DNA from: Nocardia exalbida NBRC 100660
GTDB lineage: Bacteria; Actinomycetota; Actinomycetes; Mycobacteriales; Mycobacteriaceae
Assembly (NCBI RefSeq): GCF_000308575.1
Contig: NZ_BAFZ01000068.1
Span: 104,112-168,111 of the forward strand
Reading direction: 5' to 3'
DNA length: 64,000 nt
In this document: piece after piece, positions 9,227 through 17,665 of the stretch
Numbering within the stretch: position 1 is the stretch's first letter
Layout of the letters: each line of letters opens with the position of its first letter
The notes under the pieces: model-generated
What the model saw: only the letters and a program-made list of their open reading frames with translations
The model's database searches: none
Told to the model about the DNA's origin: nothing
Made by a program: the position numbers and the translations under genes

Positions 9227-9848
9227 CGACGGGTTCATCGGCCGGATCGAGTGGGCGGTGGCCGGTCGCGCACTGCCCGGTCAACAGGTCTCCGGTGACC
9301 GCGGCGTCGTCCTCGACACCGGCGGCGGCACCGTCCTGTTCGCGGTCCTCGACGGACTCGGGCACGGCGCCGCCGCGGCGGACGCGGCCGATCGCGCCAC
9401 CCGAGTGCTGTCGGAGAACCGCGCCGAACCGTTGGACGTGCTGATGGTGCTGTGCCACCGAGCGATGGCCGACACCCGGGGGGCGGCGATCTCGCTGGCC
9501 CTGTTCGACGAGGGCGACAAGGTGCGCTGGCTCGGCGTCGGCAATGTCGAATCCCAGGTGCTGACCGCGGGTCCCGCGGGCCTGCGGGTGCACGCGACCG
9601 TCCTGCTGACCGCGGGCATCGTCGGCTATCGCCTTCCGGCGACCCTCCAGCCGCAGACCGTCGCGGTCCGCCCCGGTGACCTGCTGCTGATGTCCACCGA
9701 CGGCGTCGTCACCGAAGCCGCCGACATCGACCTTTCCAAGTCCACCGCCGACATCACCGCAGACATGCTCGCCCGGCACGCCAAGGACACCGACGACGCG
9801 CTGGTGCTCGCGGCGCGGCACCGCGGTGCGGCAGGGGCGGCCAGATGA
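9219..9848 (+). CDS. RsbX-like PP2C (SpoIIE-type) phosphatase
   Basis: The single-domain PP2C-type phosphatase of 209 residues has acidic metal-binding motifs A-V-L-D-G-L-G-H-G (near 43), M-S-T-D-G-V (near 158) and D-T-D-D-A-L-V-L-A (near 190). In Bacillus, RsbX removes phosphates from RsbR and RsbS and resets the stressosome; size and position after rsbT fit this. The gene overlaps rsbT at the start and the next gene at the end (4 bases). Confidence 0.85.
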   Translation: MHDDGFIGRIEWAVAGRALPGQQVSGDRGVVLDTGGGTVLFAVLDGLGHGAAAADAADRATRVLSENRAEPLDVLMVLCHRAMADTRGAAISLALFDEGDKVRWLGVGNVESQVLTAGPAGLRVHATVLLTAGIVGYRLPATLQPQTVAVRPGDLLLMSTDGVVTEAADIDLSKSTADITADMLARHAKDTDDALVLAARHRGAAGAAR

Positions 9849-12139
9849 GTGCCCTGCTGGCCGAGTTCCTGGACGCCTACGCCGACGCGCTACGGCGGCA
9901 CATGGATTCGCAAACCCAGGCCGGCCTCGCCGAGGGGTACGAGCTGGGCAGGCGCGCACTGGTCGAAGGCATCAGCCTGCTCGATCTCACCGAGAACCAC
10001 TTCCGGGTGGTCCAGGACGTGGAGGAACAGCGGCAGAAGGACAGTTCCGCCGAGGGGAGCCGAGCCGGGGCCCGCCTGCCGGAGACCGCGCTGGAATTCC
10101 TCTTGCAGACCCTCGTTCCGCTGGATATCGCCACCCGCGGTTACCTCGACGGCACCCGCCGCTACGAGCAGCAGCGTTCCCGCGCCGACGATCTCGCCGG
10201 ACGCGACGCGTTCCGGACCGCCTTGGTGGAATCGCTCCAGGACGGCTTCTTCGTCGCCGACGCGCAGGGCACCATCATCGAGGTCAACACCGCTTTCGGC
10301 GCCTTGACCGGCTACGGCGCCACGGGCCTCCCCTACACGCTGCCGCATCCGTGGTCGAGCCCCGAGGGTCCGCGCTACCCCGACCTCGGTACCGAGGCGC
10401 AGCGCTTCGTCATCCCGATCCGTCACCGCGACGGCCGGAATGTGTGGCTCGCGGTGAGCACCAGCGCGCTGATCAAGCCGGAGGACCACGAGCGGATCTT
10501 CGTCGGCACGTTGCGCGACATCACGGCCGAGCACGACGCGCAGGCGCGCGACCAGGCCGCATCCCGGCTCGCCACCGCCGTCGGCGCGGCCACCAGTGTG
10601 GTCGAGGTGCTCGCCGTCGGGCTCGACGAGGTGCGCCGGACGGTGGGCGCGGAGACCGCCGTGGTGGCCGTGTGGCCGAGCCGCAACGCCGTACCGGAGG
10701 TGTACGTCTCCGGCGTGGGCGCCGACGGCGCGTCGCACGACGGCGCCGCCTCCCTCGACGATCGGTCGCGCGCACTGCTGGACCGGGCCAGGCGCAGGCC
10801 GCCGCGCAGCCTGCTGGCCATTCCGGAAGGGGCGGAGAGCTCCGAGGGCATCGTCGCGCCGCTGGGCGAGACCGGCGACGCGGCGATGTGGTTGCGCTTC
10901 GCCGCGCCCCGGGCGATCAGCGCCGCGGACTGGACGCTGTTCTCCCTGTTGATCGGCCATCTCAGTCTCGCGGTCCAGCGGGCGCGCAACTTCGACCAGG
11001 CCCGCGCCACCTCGCTGACCCTGCAGCGCGCCATGCTCGGCCCGATCGATCTGCCGCCGCGGTTCTCGGTGCACTACGAGCCGGCTCTGCCGCCGCTGGA
11101 GATCGGCGGCGACTGGTACGACGTGGTGCCGCTGCGCGACGGCACCATCGGCGTGGTGGTCGGCGACTGCGTCGGGCGTGGCCTGTCGGCCGCGGTCGTG
11201 ATGGGTCAATTGCGGACCGCTGCCCGTGCGCTGCTGCTGCGCGGCGCGGGACCGGCGCAGTTGCTCGCCGAACTCGACACCGTCGCCGCGCGCATCCCCG
11301 GCGCCATGTGCACCACGGTGTGCGCCGCCGTGCTGGACCCGGTGCGCGGACTGGTCCGCTACAGCAACGCCGGTCACATGCCACCCATCCTCGCCGACGT
11401 GGGCAAGACCGGCCGGATGCTGGAAGGCGGGCGCGCGGTGCCGCTGGCGACGTTCGATACGCCGCGCAGGCCGGAGGCCACCACGGCGCTGACGCCCGGT
11501 TCCACCTTGGTGTTGTTCACCGATGGTTTGGTCGAACAGCGCGGCGTGGACATCGACGAGGGATTCGCCAAGATCGCCGCGGTGCTCGCCGACACCTCGG
11601 GACGCCTACCCCGTGAGGTGGCCGACGCGGTGCTCTCTCGCCTGCGGCCCGCCGCGGGTTACGACGACGACGTCGCCATGGTGGTCTACCGCCAGCCGCC
11701 CGCGCCGCTGCGGCTGGACGTGCCCGCGCGCGCGGACGAACTCGCTGTGCTGCGGCGCACACTGAAGGGGTGGCTGGCCGCCGCGGCGGTGCCGCACGAC
11801 CTGGCCGCCGACCTGGTCGCCGCGGCGAACGAGGCGTGTAGCAACAGCATCGAGCACGCCTATCGCAACAACAACGATGCCGGTCGGGTGCGGATGTCGG
11901 CCACCTGCGATATCGACACCGTCGTCATCGTGGTCGCCGACACCGGCAGTTGGAAGCCGCGGGCATCCGATCCCGGCTATCGTGGCCGCGGCATCGACAT
12001 GATGCGCGCGCTCACCGAGGAACTCGATATCGACCATTCGGAATCGGGCACGACCGTGCGGATGTCGGTGACGCTGCCCGCGATCACGTTCCCGGTGGCC
12101 AATCCGTTGCGCGGGACGAACCGCCGCGTTCCCGGCTGA
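9845..12139 (+). CDS. RsbU-like multidomain phosphatase with PAS, GAF, PP2C and kinase-like ATPase domains
   Basis: The 764-residue protein reads, in order: an RsbU-type N-terminal helical domain that binds RsbT (about 1-105), a PAS domain (about 125-235, with G-F-F-V-A-D-A-Q-G-T-I-I-E-V-N), a GAF-like domain (about 245-385), a SpoIIE/PP2C phosphatase (about 400-620, with G-G-D-W-Y-D, G-D-C-V-G-R-G, F-T-D-G-L and D-D-D-V-A-M), and an RsbW-like HATPase domain (about 630-750, N-box N-E-A-C-S-N-S-I-E-H-A-Y, G2 box G-R-G-I-D-M-M). It thus joins the phosphatase of an anti-sigma antagonist with an anti-sigma-type kinase domain in one chain. It ends the operon; its last 56 bases overlap the tail of the opposite-strand gene. 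The output sigma factor is not in the window. Confidence 0.88.
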   Translation: MSALLAEFLDAYADALRRHMDSQTQAGLAEGYELGRRALVEGISLLDLTENHFRVVQDVEEQRQKDSSAEGSRAGARLPETALEFLLQTLVPLDIATRGYLDGTRRYEQQRSRADDLAGRDAFRTALVESLQDGFFVADAQGTIIEVNTAFGALTGYGATGLPYTLPHPWSSPEGPRYPDLGTEAQRFVIPIRHRDGRNVWLAVSTSALIKPEDHERIFVGTLRDITAEHDAQARDQAASRLATAVGAATSVVEVLAVGLDEVRRTVGAETAVVAVWPSRNAVPEVYVSGVGADGASHDGAASLDDRSRALLDRARRRPPRSLLAIPEGAESSEGIVAPLGETGDAAMWLRFAAPRAISAADWTLFSLLIGHLSLAVQRARNFDQARATSLTLQRAMLGPIDLPPRFSVHYEPALPPLEIGGDWYDVVPLRDGTIGVVVGDCVGRGLSAAVVMGQLRTAARALLLRGAGPAQLLAELDTVAARIPGAMCTTVCAAVLDPVRGLVRYSNAGHMPPILADVGKTGRMLEGGRAVPLATFDTPRRPEATTALTPGSTLVLFTDGLVEQRGVDIDEGFAKIAAVLADTSGRLPREVADAVLSRLRPAAGYDDDVAMVVYRQPPAPLRLDVPARADELAVLRRTLKGWLAAAAVPHDLAADLVAAANEACSNSIEHAYRNNNDAGRVRMSATCDIDTVVIVVADTGSWKPRASDPGYRGRGIDMMRALTEELDIDHSESGTTVRMSVTLPAITFPVANPLRGTNRRVPG

Positions 12140-13151
12140 CGGTGCGCGCCGCGAATCGAATGGGAACGGCGGGCCGCACTCCGTATATCCGGAATTGCAT
12201 GCCCCGGTAAGGGATACCGGATTCCGCCCATTCGCTCACGATCATGCCGAACGCACCGTCGAATCTGCTGTCCGGATGGACATAGCATCCGTAGAGGCGC
12301 GGCACGATATCCGGGCCGCCCGGCGCCCAGAAGGACCCTTTCACCGGACGATAGGTCAAGGCCGTGCGCCAGTTGTCCGTGATCCTCGCGGCGACCTTGA
12401 CGAACGCGCCGTAGGCCCCGGCGTCGAACCCGGACATCACCCAGTTCCCCTGGATCCGCCGTAATCCGATCTCGCCGAGCTTCGTGCCGTCGGCCAGGAT
12501 CCCGAAGCGCGGGTCGCCGCCCGGATCCCGGCCCCAGCCCCAGTCCTGCCCGTTCCAGCCCCATCCCTGCCAGGCCGCCGGGTCGACCAGCGCGGCATGG
12601 GTTTCGCGAACTCGCCACAACAGCATGTTCTTGTTCCGCGCGAGCCCACCGGTGGAGATGATGTAGACGTAGCCGTCGCCGCCGCGTTCCCAGGAGATCA
12701 TGGTGCGTTTGCCGCCGTAGGCACTGGTCGACCACCGGACCCCGCTATCGGTCCAGCTCTCCGCGTTGTCGTCGGAATAACGGATCTCGCACCATCGCTC
12801 GTTCGCCAATCCCTGGGTGACCATCACCCACAGATAGATTCGGCCGCCGATCGTTATCGCGTCGCAGGGCAGGATCGTGGAGTATTGCGGATTGTCGTGC
12901 ACGTAATCCCAGAGTTGCCGGGCGTCCCGCGCCGCCGACCGGAATTCGATCGGCCAGGACATATCGTGCGTATCGCTGCGCAACAGCATCGGCGAACGCC
13001 AATTCGGTCCTCCGACTCTCGGTTCGGTGCCGGAGAAGGTGTCGCCGAGAACGTATCCGATTTCGCCACTCGGCATGCGGAAGGGGATGAAGAGATCCGA
13101 GCCGCCGATATCGGCCATCGGGAGCGGATTCAAATTCTTGATCTTGGGCAT
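12084..13151 (-). CDS. DUF4185 domain protein
   Basis: The 355-residue protein shows the repeated-blade pattern of a beta-propeller-like DUF4185 protein: G-Y-V-L-G-D-T-F-S-G near residue 34, M-L-L-R-S-D-T-H-D, I-R-Y-S-D-D-N-A-E-S-W and Y-G-A-F-V-K-V-A-A. The ATG at 13151 is preferred because AGGA lies 6 bases upstream; the GTG at 13181 has no such site. No signal peptide is evident at this start. The biochemical role of the family is unknown; related folds bind or cleave glycans. The gene converges on the rsbU-like gene with a 56-base overlap of coding ends. Confidence 0.8.
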   Translation of the reverse strand: MPKIKNLNPLPMADIGGSDLFIPFRMPSGEIGYVLGDTFSGTEPRVGGPNWRSPMLLRSDTHDMSWPIEFRSAARDARQLWDYVHDNPQYSTILPCDAITIGGRIYLWVMVTQGLANERWCEIRYSDDNAESWTDSGVRWSTSAYGGKRTMISWERGGDGYVYIISTGGLARNKNMLLWRVRETHAALVDPAAWQGWGWNGQDWGWGRDPGGDPRFGILADGTKLGEIGLRRIQGNWVMSGFDAGAYGAFVKVAARITDNWRTALTYRPVKGSFWAPGGPDIVPRLYGCYVHPDSRFDGAFGMIVSEWAESGIPYRGMQFRIYGVRPAVPIRFAARTVSRERGGSSRATDWPPGT

Positions 13152-13683
13152 CGCGGATCCTGTCGATTCTCGGAGCGTCACTTACCGGATCGGCTCGTAG
13201 GAATCACCACGAGGTGTGGACGGGCTACCCCCTCAGTATCGGCCGTCGATGGCTGCGATGTTGCTGCTCCGGTCGGTTGAGGCCGAAAGGAAATGGGGAA
13301 ACCGACTGCGCAGCTTGTGTTTCGGCAGTTCGCCGCCTCATCGCGCCTGGTGCCTCCGGTGGAGGAGGTCCCTTACCGATCGCGGGATCGGCGATGCACG
13401 GTGTTCGCCGGGAATGGATTCGCGAGATGTCGTAGGTGCCCGGCAGGCTCCCGCGTCCGATGAGGCTCCCGGCCGTGAACACGCGATCCGGCGCCCATCG
13501 TCGTCCGGAGAACCCTTACGGCGGACCGCGAGTACGGCCCGACTCCCCGGGTGATCGCCGAACCGCCGCTCGACCGGCCGATAGCGCGAACCGCCTCGGT
13601 ATCGGCCGCGTTTGGCCGAGCGTGCAGCGGGTAAGCCGCGCTGTGCATCCCGGACCAGCTCACTCATCGATCGGACGGAAAGC
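13152..13683. other. Non-coding stretch before the AI-2E transporter
   Basis: About 530 bases with no supportable gene. The ORFs on both strands are rich in Arg/Pro/Ser without recognisable motifs. It contains the promoters of the two divergent neighbours and one small hairpin (CCTCC/GGAGG at 13353-13365). Confidence 0.5.
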
Positions 13684-14886
13684 ATGTCCGAAAAAGACGC
13701 TACGGACGACGAACGTCCGGCACGCGATACCGCCGACGCGGGCCACAGCGGCGACATCGCGCAACCCCACGGCGCCGGCGAAGCCGGCCCGATCGTCGCC
13801 GCCGAGGCCGAAGCCGCGCGGTCGCGCAGTGCGGAATTTCCCCTCGGCCGGCCCGGACGCCGGTTCGATCGGCGCTCGCCGTTCATGGTCGGGATGACCG
13901 GAGCCGCCGGTGTCGCGCTGACCTACGCCGCCATTCGCACCGTGCTCGCCGCCGGAGCGACGCTGATCCTGATCGTGGTGGCGTTGTTCCTTGCCATCGG
14001 AATGGAGCCACTGGTGTCGCGGCTGGTACGGCCCCGGTTCCCGCGCTGGGCGGCGGTGACCACCGTCTACCTCGTCGGGCTCGGCCTGTTCGCCGGATTC
14101 CTGGCCGCGGCGATACCACCGCTGATCACGCAAGGTGACGCGCTCGTCCACAACGCGCCGCACTACGTCACCCACCTCGCCGACCGCTACCCCCTCATCC
14201 ACACCCTCGACGAGCGATTCCATCTACAGCAGCGGTTGCAGCAGACGCTCGAATCGGACTCCTCCGGATTGACCACCGGAGTGCTGGACGCGGGGCGCGC
14301 GGTGTTCTCGATCGTCAGCAGCACGATCATCGTCGCCGTGCTCACCGCCTACTTCATGGCGAATTTCACGCAGGTGCGCGCTTCGGTCTACCGGCTCTTC
14401 CCGCGCTCCCGGCGTGCCCGCGCGATTCTGATCGGCGACGAGATCTTCGCCAAGGTCGGCGGCTACATCCTCGGCAACCTGGTGATCTCCCTGATCACCG
14501 CCGTGCTGACCGGCGTCTGGCTGCTGATCTTCGACGTGCCCTACCCGCTGCTGCTGGCGGTGCTGGTCGCCCTGCTCGACCTGATCCCCGTCGTCGGTTC
14601 CACCCTCGCCGGTGTGATCGTCGCCCTCGTCGCGTTGACCGTCTCCCTGCCGGTCGCGGTGGCGACCGTGGTGTTCTTCATCGCGTTGCGCCTGGTCGAG
14701 GACTACGTTCTGGTGCCGCGCATCATCGGCCGCGCGGTGCACGTGCCCGCGCTCGTCACCGTGGTGGCGGTGCTGCTCGGGGGCGCGCTCCTGGGCATCA
14801 TCGGCGCTCTGCTGGCGATTCCCGTCGCCGCGGCCGTGTTGCTGATCATGCGCGAGACCGTCCTGCCCTCGCTCGACGAGCGCTGA
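13684..14886 (+). CDS. AI-2E family transporter
   Basis: This 400-residue membrane protein has a hydrophilic N-terminal tail of about 65 residues, then the usual eight-helix AI-2E/PerM layout: a first pair of helices (V-A-L-F-L-A-I-G-M-E-P-L), a long amphipathic middle, and the conserved end L-D-L-I-P-V-V-G-S-T-L-A-G, followed by V-E-D-Y-V-L-V-P-R-I-I-G. The family exports or exchanges small molecules; a role for quorum signal AI-2 is not implied in actinobacteria. The ATG at 13684 with GGACGGAAAG upstream is preferred to an upstream start at 13612. It converges with topoisomerase IB, with 14 bases between stops. Confidence 0.9.
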   Translation: MSEKDATDDERPARDTADAGHSGDIAQPHGAGEAGPIVAAEAEAARSRSAEFPLGRPGRRFDRRSPFMVGMTGAAGVALTYAAIRTVLAAGATLILIVVALFLAIGMEPLVSRLVRPRFPRWAAVTTVYLVGLGLFAGFLAAAIPPLITQGDALVHNAPHYVTHLADRYPLIHTLDERFHLQQRLQQTLESDSSGLTTGVLDAGRAVFSIVSSTIIVAVLTAYFMANFTQVRASVYRLFPRSRRARAILIGDEIFAKVGGYILGNLVISLITAVLTGVWLLIFDVPYPLLLAVLVALLDLIPVVGSTLAGVIVALVALTVSLPVAVATVVFFIALRLVEDYVLVPRIIGRAVHVPALVTVVAVLLGGALLGIIGALLAIPVAAAVLLIMRETVLPSLDER

Positions 14887-14900
14887 CCGGGCGCGGGGTC

Positions 14901-15908
14901 TCACCGCATCCGACGGAGCATGCGAATGACGGCGCTGTCGATGATCGCCCGCTGCGCATCGGCGGAATCGGCGCGGTCGGCGCGCCGCAGTGCCGCGGCG
15001 ACTGTCGTGCCGTTCTCGAAGGCCCTCACGACCCGCGGATCGACATAGGACGCCTGGGCCACCGCGGGCGTGTTGCCGAGCGCGGCGGCCACCTCGTCCA
15101 TGACCTCCCGTACCGCGCGTTTACGCGCCCGGCCGCCGGCCGGAGGGTCGATCGAACCGAACGCGGCCGCGGCCAGCACGGTGGCCTGCCAGGTGCGCAG
15201 GTCTTTGACGCTGCATTCGCACGCGGCGAGTTCCCGGAAACGCGCGTTGATGTCGTCGGCGCGCAATTCGCCGTATCGGCCGCCCTCCCGGTACACCAAC
15301 AGCCGGTCGGAGTCCGACCCGCTGCGCAGCAGGGACCGAACGGCTTTGGCGAGCAACGGATCCCGGACGCTCACTCGTCGCCGGATGCCACCCTTGGCCA
15401 CGTAATCGAAGAGCATCCGCTCTCCGGATACCCGGACCTGTTCACGCAGTAGCGTCGCGACTCCCCGGGTGCCGTTCTCCTCGGCGTACTCCTCGCCCCC
15501 GACCCGGAACACTCCGCGATCCACCAGGTCGATGGCCACCGCCTCGACCCGCCGCCGGACCGTGCCACGCAGCGTGAGATCCTCCCCCACCTGTGCGCGG
15601 ATCTCCGGCAACCGCCCGGCCAGCGCCAAGACCCGGTCGAACTTCTCCTCGTCGCGCTCTTTTCGCCACTGCTCGTGGTAGAGGTACTGTCGCCGGCCCG
15701 CCGCATCGACACCGACGGCCTGGATGTGCCCATTCTCGTGCGGGCAGATCCACACCTTCCGCCAGGCCGGCGGGATCACCAGCCCGCGAATGCGCTCCAG
15801 TGTCGCGTCGTCGACGGGTTCGCCTTGCGCGGTGCGGTAAGCGAACCCGCGTCCGCGCCGGACACGTTCGACTCCGCCGTCATACGGTCGGCTACGGCGC
15901 AATCGCAT
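14901..15908 (-). CDS. DNA topoisomerase IB (poxvirus type)
   Basis: The 335-residue enzyme relaxes supercoiled DNA through a 3'-phosphotyrosine intermediate. Visible family parts are the N-terminal domain with V-I-P-P-A-W-R-K-V-W-I-C and Q-Y-L-Y-H-E-Q-W-R, the catalytic domain with V-A-K-G-G-I-R-R-R and V-K-D-L-R-T-W-Q-A-T-V-L-A-A, and the nucleophile region Q-A-S-Y-V-D-P-R-V (Tyr near 293). The length equals the bacterial type IB enzymes, which are present in only some actinobacteria and are additional to topoisomerase I and gyrase. It stands alone, convergent with the AI-2E gene. Confidence 0.93.
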   Translation of the reverse strand: MRLRRSRPYDGGVERVRRGRGFAYRTAQGEPVDDATLERIRGLVIPPAWRKVWICPHENGHIQAVGVDAAGRRQYLYHEQWRKERDEEKFDRVLALAGRLPEIRAQVGEDLTLRGTVRRRVEAVAIDLVDRGVFRVGGEEYAEENGTRGVATLLREQVRVSGERMLFDYVAKGGIRRRVSVRDPLLAKAVRSLLRSGSDSDRLLVYREGGRYGELRADDINARFRELAACECSVKDLRTWQATVLAAAAFGSIDPPAGGRARKRAVREVMDEVAAALGNTPAVAQASYVDPRVVRAFENGTTVAAALRRADRADSADAQRAIIDSAVIRMLRRMR

Positions 15909-16062
15909 TCAGTCACCGTGGTGGTCGGGGCCGGGGGTGACGCGTCGTGTGCTCATATCTCATAGCTGCCCGGTCTCCGAGCGGCGAAACAGCCCGAGGC
16001 GCCAGGTCCCGGCAGTCCGACCTGGCGCGGCACGATATTCGAGGGTGCGTCCAGCCGGAGAC

Positions 16063-16773
16063 CTACTTGGCCGGGGGGACGAAGGGCTGGTTGACCGTGG
16101 TGAAGTACTGGACTAGGGCGGCGACGGCGACGGGCGCGGTGATGAACAGTTGTCCGGCGAGCGTGCCAAGGGCGCCGACTGCCAGGATGCCGCCCAGGCA
16201 GCCGACGGCGGCGGCCGGAATGAACGGACCGAACATACCCACGATCGTCGCGGCCGCGACCGTGGCGCCCGCGATGCCACCGAGCACACATCCGACGAGG
16301 CCGCCGCCCAGGCCGCCGACGACGGTACCGATCGCGGCACCCGTCGCGATGGTGTCCTTGAGCCGGGTGAAGGCCGCGACTTCACGCTCGTACGGCGTCC
16401 TCCAGTGTGCCGAGTCCTCGAAGGGAAGGGCGACGGGCCGGTACTTCGCGTGCTCGAGGTCGAACAGTGGTGTGAGCGTGGCGGTCCGTCCGCTGATGTC
16501 GGCCGCTATCGGGAAGACGAAATCGTCGACACGGAACTCGAGGGGCGTGCCCGCCAGCAGCGTGCCGTCGGTCGCCTCGATCGCGAAGACCCCGTTCTCG
16601 GCCTGCAATGAACCCGAGTCGATCTGGACGACCACGCCCTCGGCGGAGGTGGTGGCGGTGTAGTTGACGACTTCCGAACCGGCATCCGGAGCCGTGGCGA
16701 CGGCATGTCCGGCCGAGACGCAGGCAATCGCGACTGCGAGCGTCGATACCGTGGCGATCTTGCGCAAAACCAT
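16063..16773 (-). CDS. Secreted or surface protein with glycine-rich hydrophobic C-terminus
   Basis: The 236-residue protein has a signal peptide (about 1-26, ending A-G-H-A-V-A-T-A), a beta-rich middle (about 30-110), and a long hydrophobic Gly/Ala region from about 140 on, with glycine-zipper spacing such as G-G-L-G-G-G-L-V-G and G-G-I-A-G-A. This could insert in a membrane as helical hairpins. I recognise the architecture from nocardial hypothetical proteins but cannot assign a function. A good ribosome site (GGAG) precedes the ATG. The next gene upstream on the same strand, 33 bases away, encodes a PepSY protein, so they may be co-transcribed. Confidence 0.75.
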   Translation of the reverse strand: MVLRKIATVSTLAVAIACVSAGHAVATAPDAGSEVVNYTATTSAEGVVVQIDSGSLQAENGVFAIEATDGTLLAGTPLEFRVDDFVFPIAADISGRTATLTPLFDLEHAKYRPVALPFEDSAHWRTPYEREVAAFTRLKDTIATGAAIGTVVGGLGGGLVGCVLGGIAGATVAAATIVGMFGPFIPAAAVGCLGGILAVGALGTLAGQLFITAPVAVAALVQYFTTVNQPFVPPAK

Positions 16774-16806
16774 GTCTGGGGCTCCTCGTCCTTCGCTGTG
16801 CTGCCG

Positions 16807-17184
16807 TCAGTCCTGTTTCACCGTGCCGAGGACGGCCCCGCTGGTCGCGTCGATCGTTACCTCGTGCTCGATGCCGTCGGGCGTGCGGAGCTCGACCTCC
16901 CACACCGTCGTCGGCCCCTCGGCGTCGAGTTCGGCGGAGACCACGGTGCTACCGGGCACGGCTCGGAGCGCCTTGTCGACGGCTTGCTGCCTGCCGATCG
17001 CGGGAGCCGCGGTGAGTTCCCAGTCGTGATCGGACAGATAGGCGGCGACGCGGTGCTTGCCGGGCGCCTGATCATCGGTGGCGGCGTACAGCGCCACGGG
17101 CCCACCGACGAGGACAGCGGCGACAACGGCGCCTGCGAGGAGCCCGCGCCGACCGGACAGTGCCCGGCGAACGATGGCCTTCAT
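16807..17184 (-). CDS. PepSY domain protein, membrane anchored
   Basis: The 125-residue product has an N-terminal basic region and one membrane segment (about 14-36), then a PepSY domain with the usual W-E-V-E-L-R-T-P-D-G and T-I-D-A-T-S-G-A-V-L-G at the end. PepSY domains bind or inhibit peptidases or sense envelope state outside the membrane. AGGAGG lies 7 bases before the ATG, a strong ribosome site. The region upstream carries direct repeats typical of OmpR-type response regulator sites, but no two-component system is in the window. Confidence 0.88.
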   Translation of the reverse strand: MKAIVRRALSGRRGLLAGAVVAAVLVGGPVALYAATDDQAPGKHRVAAYLSDHDWELTAAPAIGRQQAVDKALRAVPGSTVVSAELDAEGPTTVWEVELRTPDGIEHEVTIDATSGAVLGTVKQD

Positions 17185-17665
17185 CCTGAAACCTCCTATG
17201 CGAGTTGTGATCCGAAGATGCGGATCACCTTCGCGGGCAGCGGCTTAAGGCAGCCTGAAGTCACCTGAAATCCGTTTCAGGAACGGCGAATTGCGGTTTT
17301 TCCCGCCATCGCCGGACCGGCGGCGTTAAGGTCGGTCCCGGGTCGGGGTTTCCGGGGGTTTTCGCATTCGTCTCCGTCGGTCAGTCCCGGCGCAGCCCGC
17401 GTCGGCCGTGCCCGCTGCTCAGCCGGCGCCGAGGCGCGAGGGTGGGTGCGCTCGATCCCCTCCGAGTGCACTCACCTTCCCGAATCGCGGTCGCGAGGTA
17501 CCGGGCGGCCGCACCATCGGGTGCCGCGTGGTGACAGCCCCTGGTTCAGGTGGCGTCGAGCCCGATATGCCGGGCCAGGAGGGCTGGTCGGCCTGCGAGA
17601 CGGGGACGTATTCGGAAAGGCCGACTGACGGACCGCCTACCGGCACCGGGATGCCCGGTCGGCAG
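17185..17665. other. Upstream region of the PepSY gene, otherwise non-coding
   Basis: There is no credible gene. Next to the PepSY gene lie the direct repeats and hairpin described separately. The rest, toward the arylsulfatase 3' end, shows only overlapping ORFs without motifs. Confidence 0.5.
17241..17281 (-). promoter_or_regulatory. TTCAGG direct repeats and inverted repeat before the PepSY gene
   Basis: On the minus strand TTCAGG occurs twice with a period of 10 bases (TTCAGGTGACTTCAGG), followed by the related TTAAG; this spacing is typical of OmpR/PhoB-type response regulator sites. Overlapping it is an inverted repeat CCTGAAA (17264-17270) / TTTCAGG (17275-17281) with a 4-base spacer. 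The site is 55-100 bases before the start codon. The regulator identity is unknown. Confidence 0.45.

Noticed and set aside
13338..13886. Minus-strand 182-residue ORF before the AI-2E gene
   Set aside because: No motif, overlaps the real gene start, and has arginine/serine-rich shadow composition.
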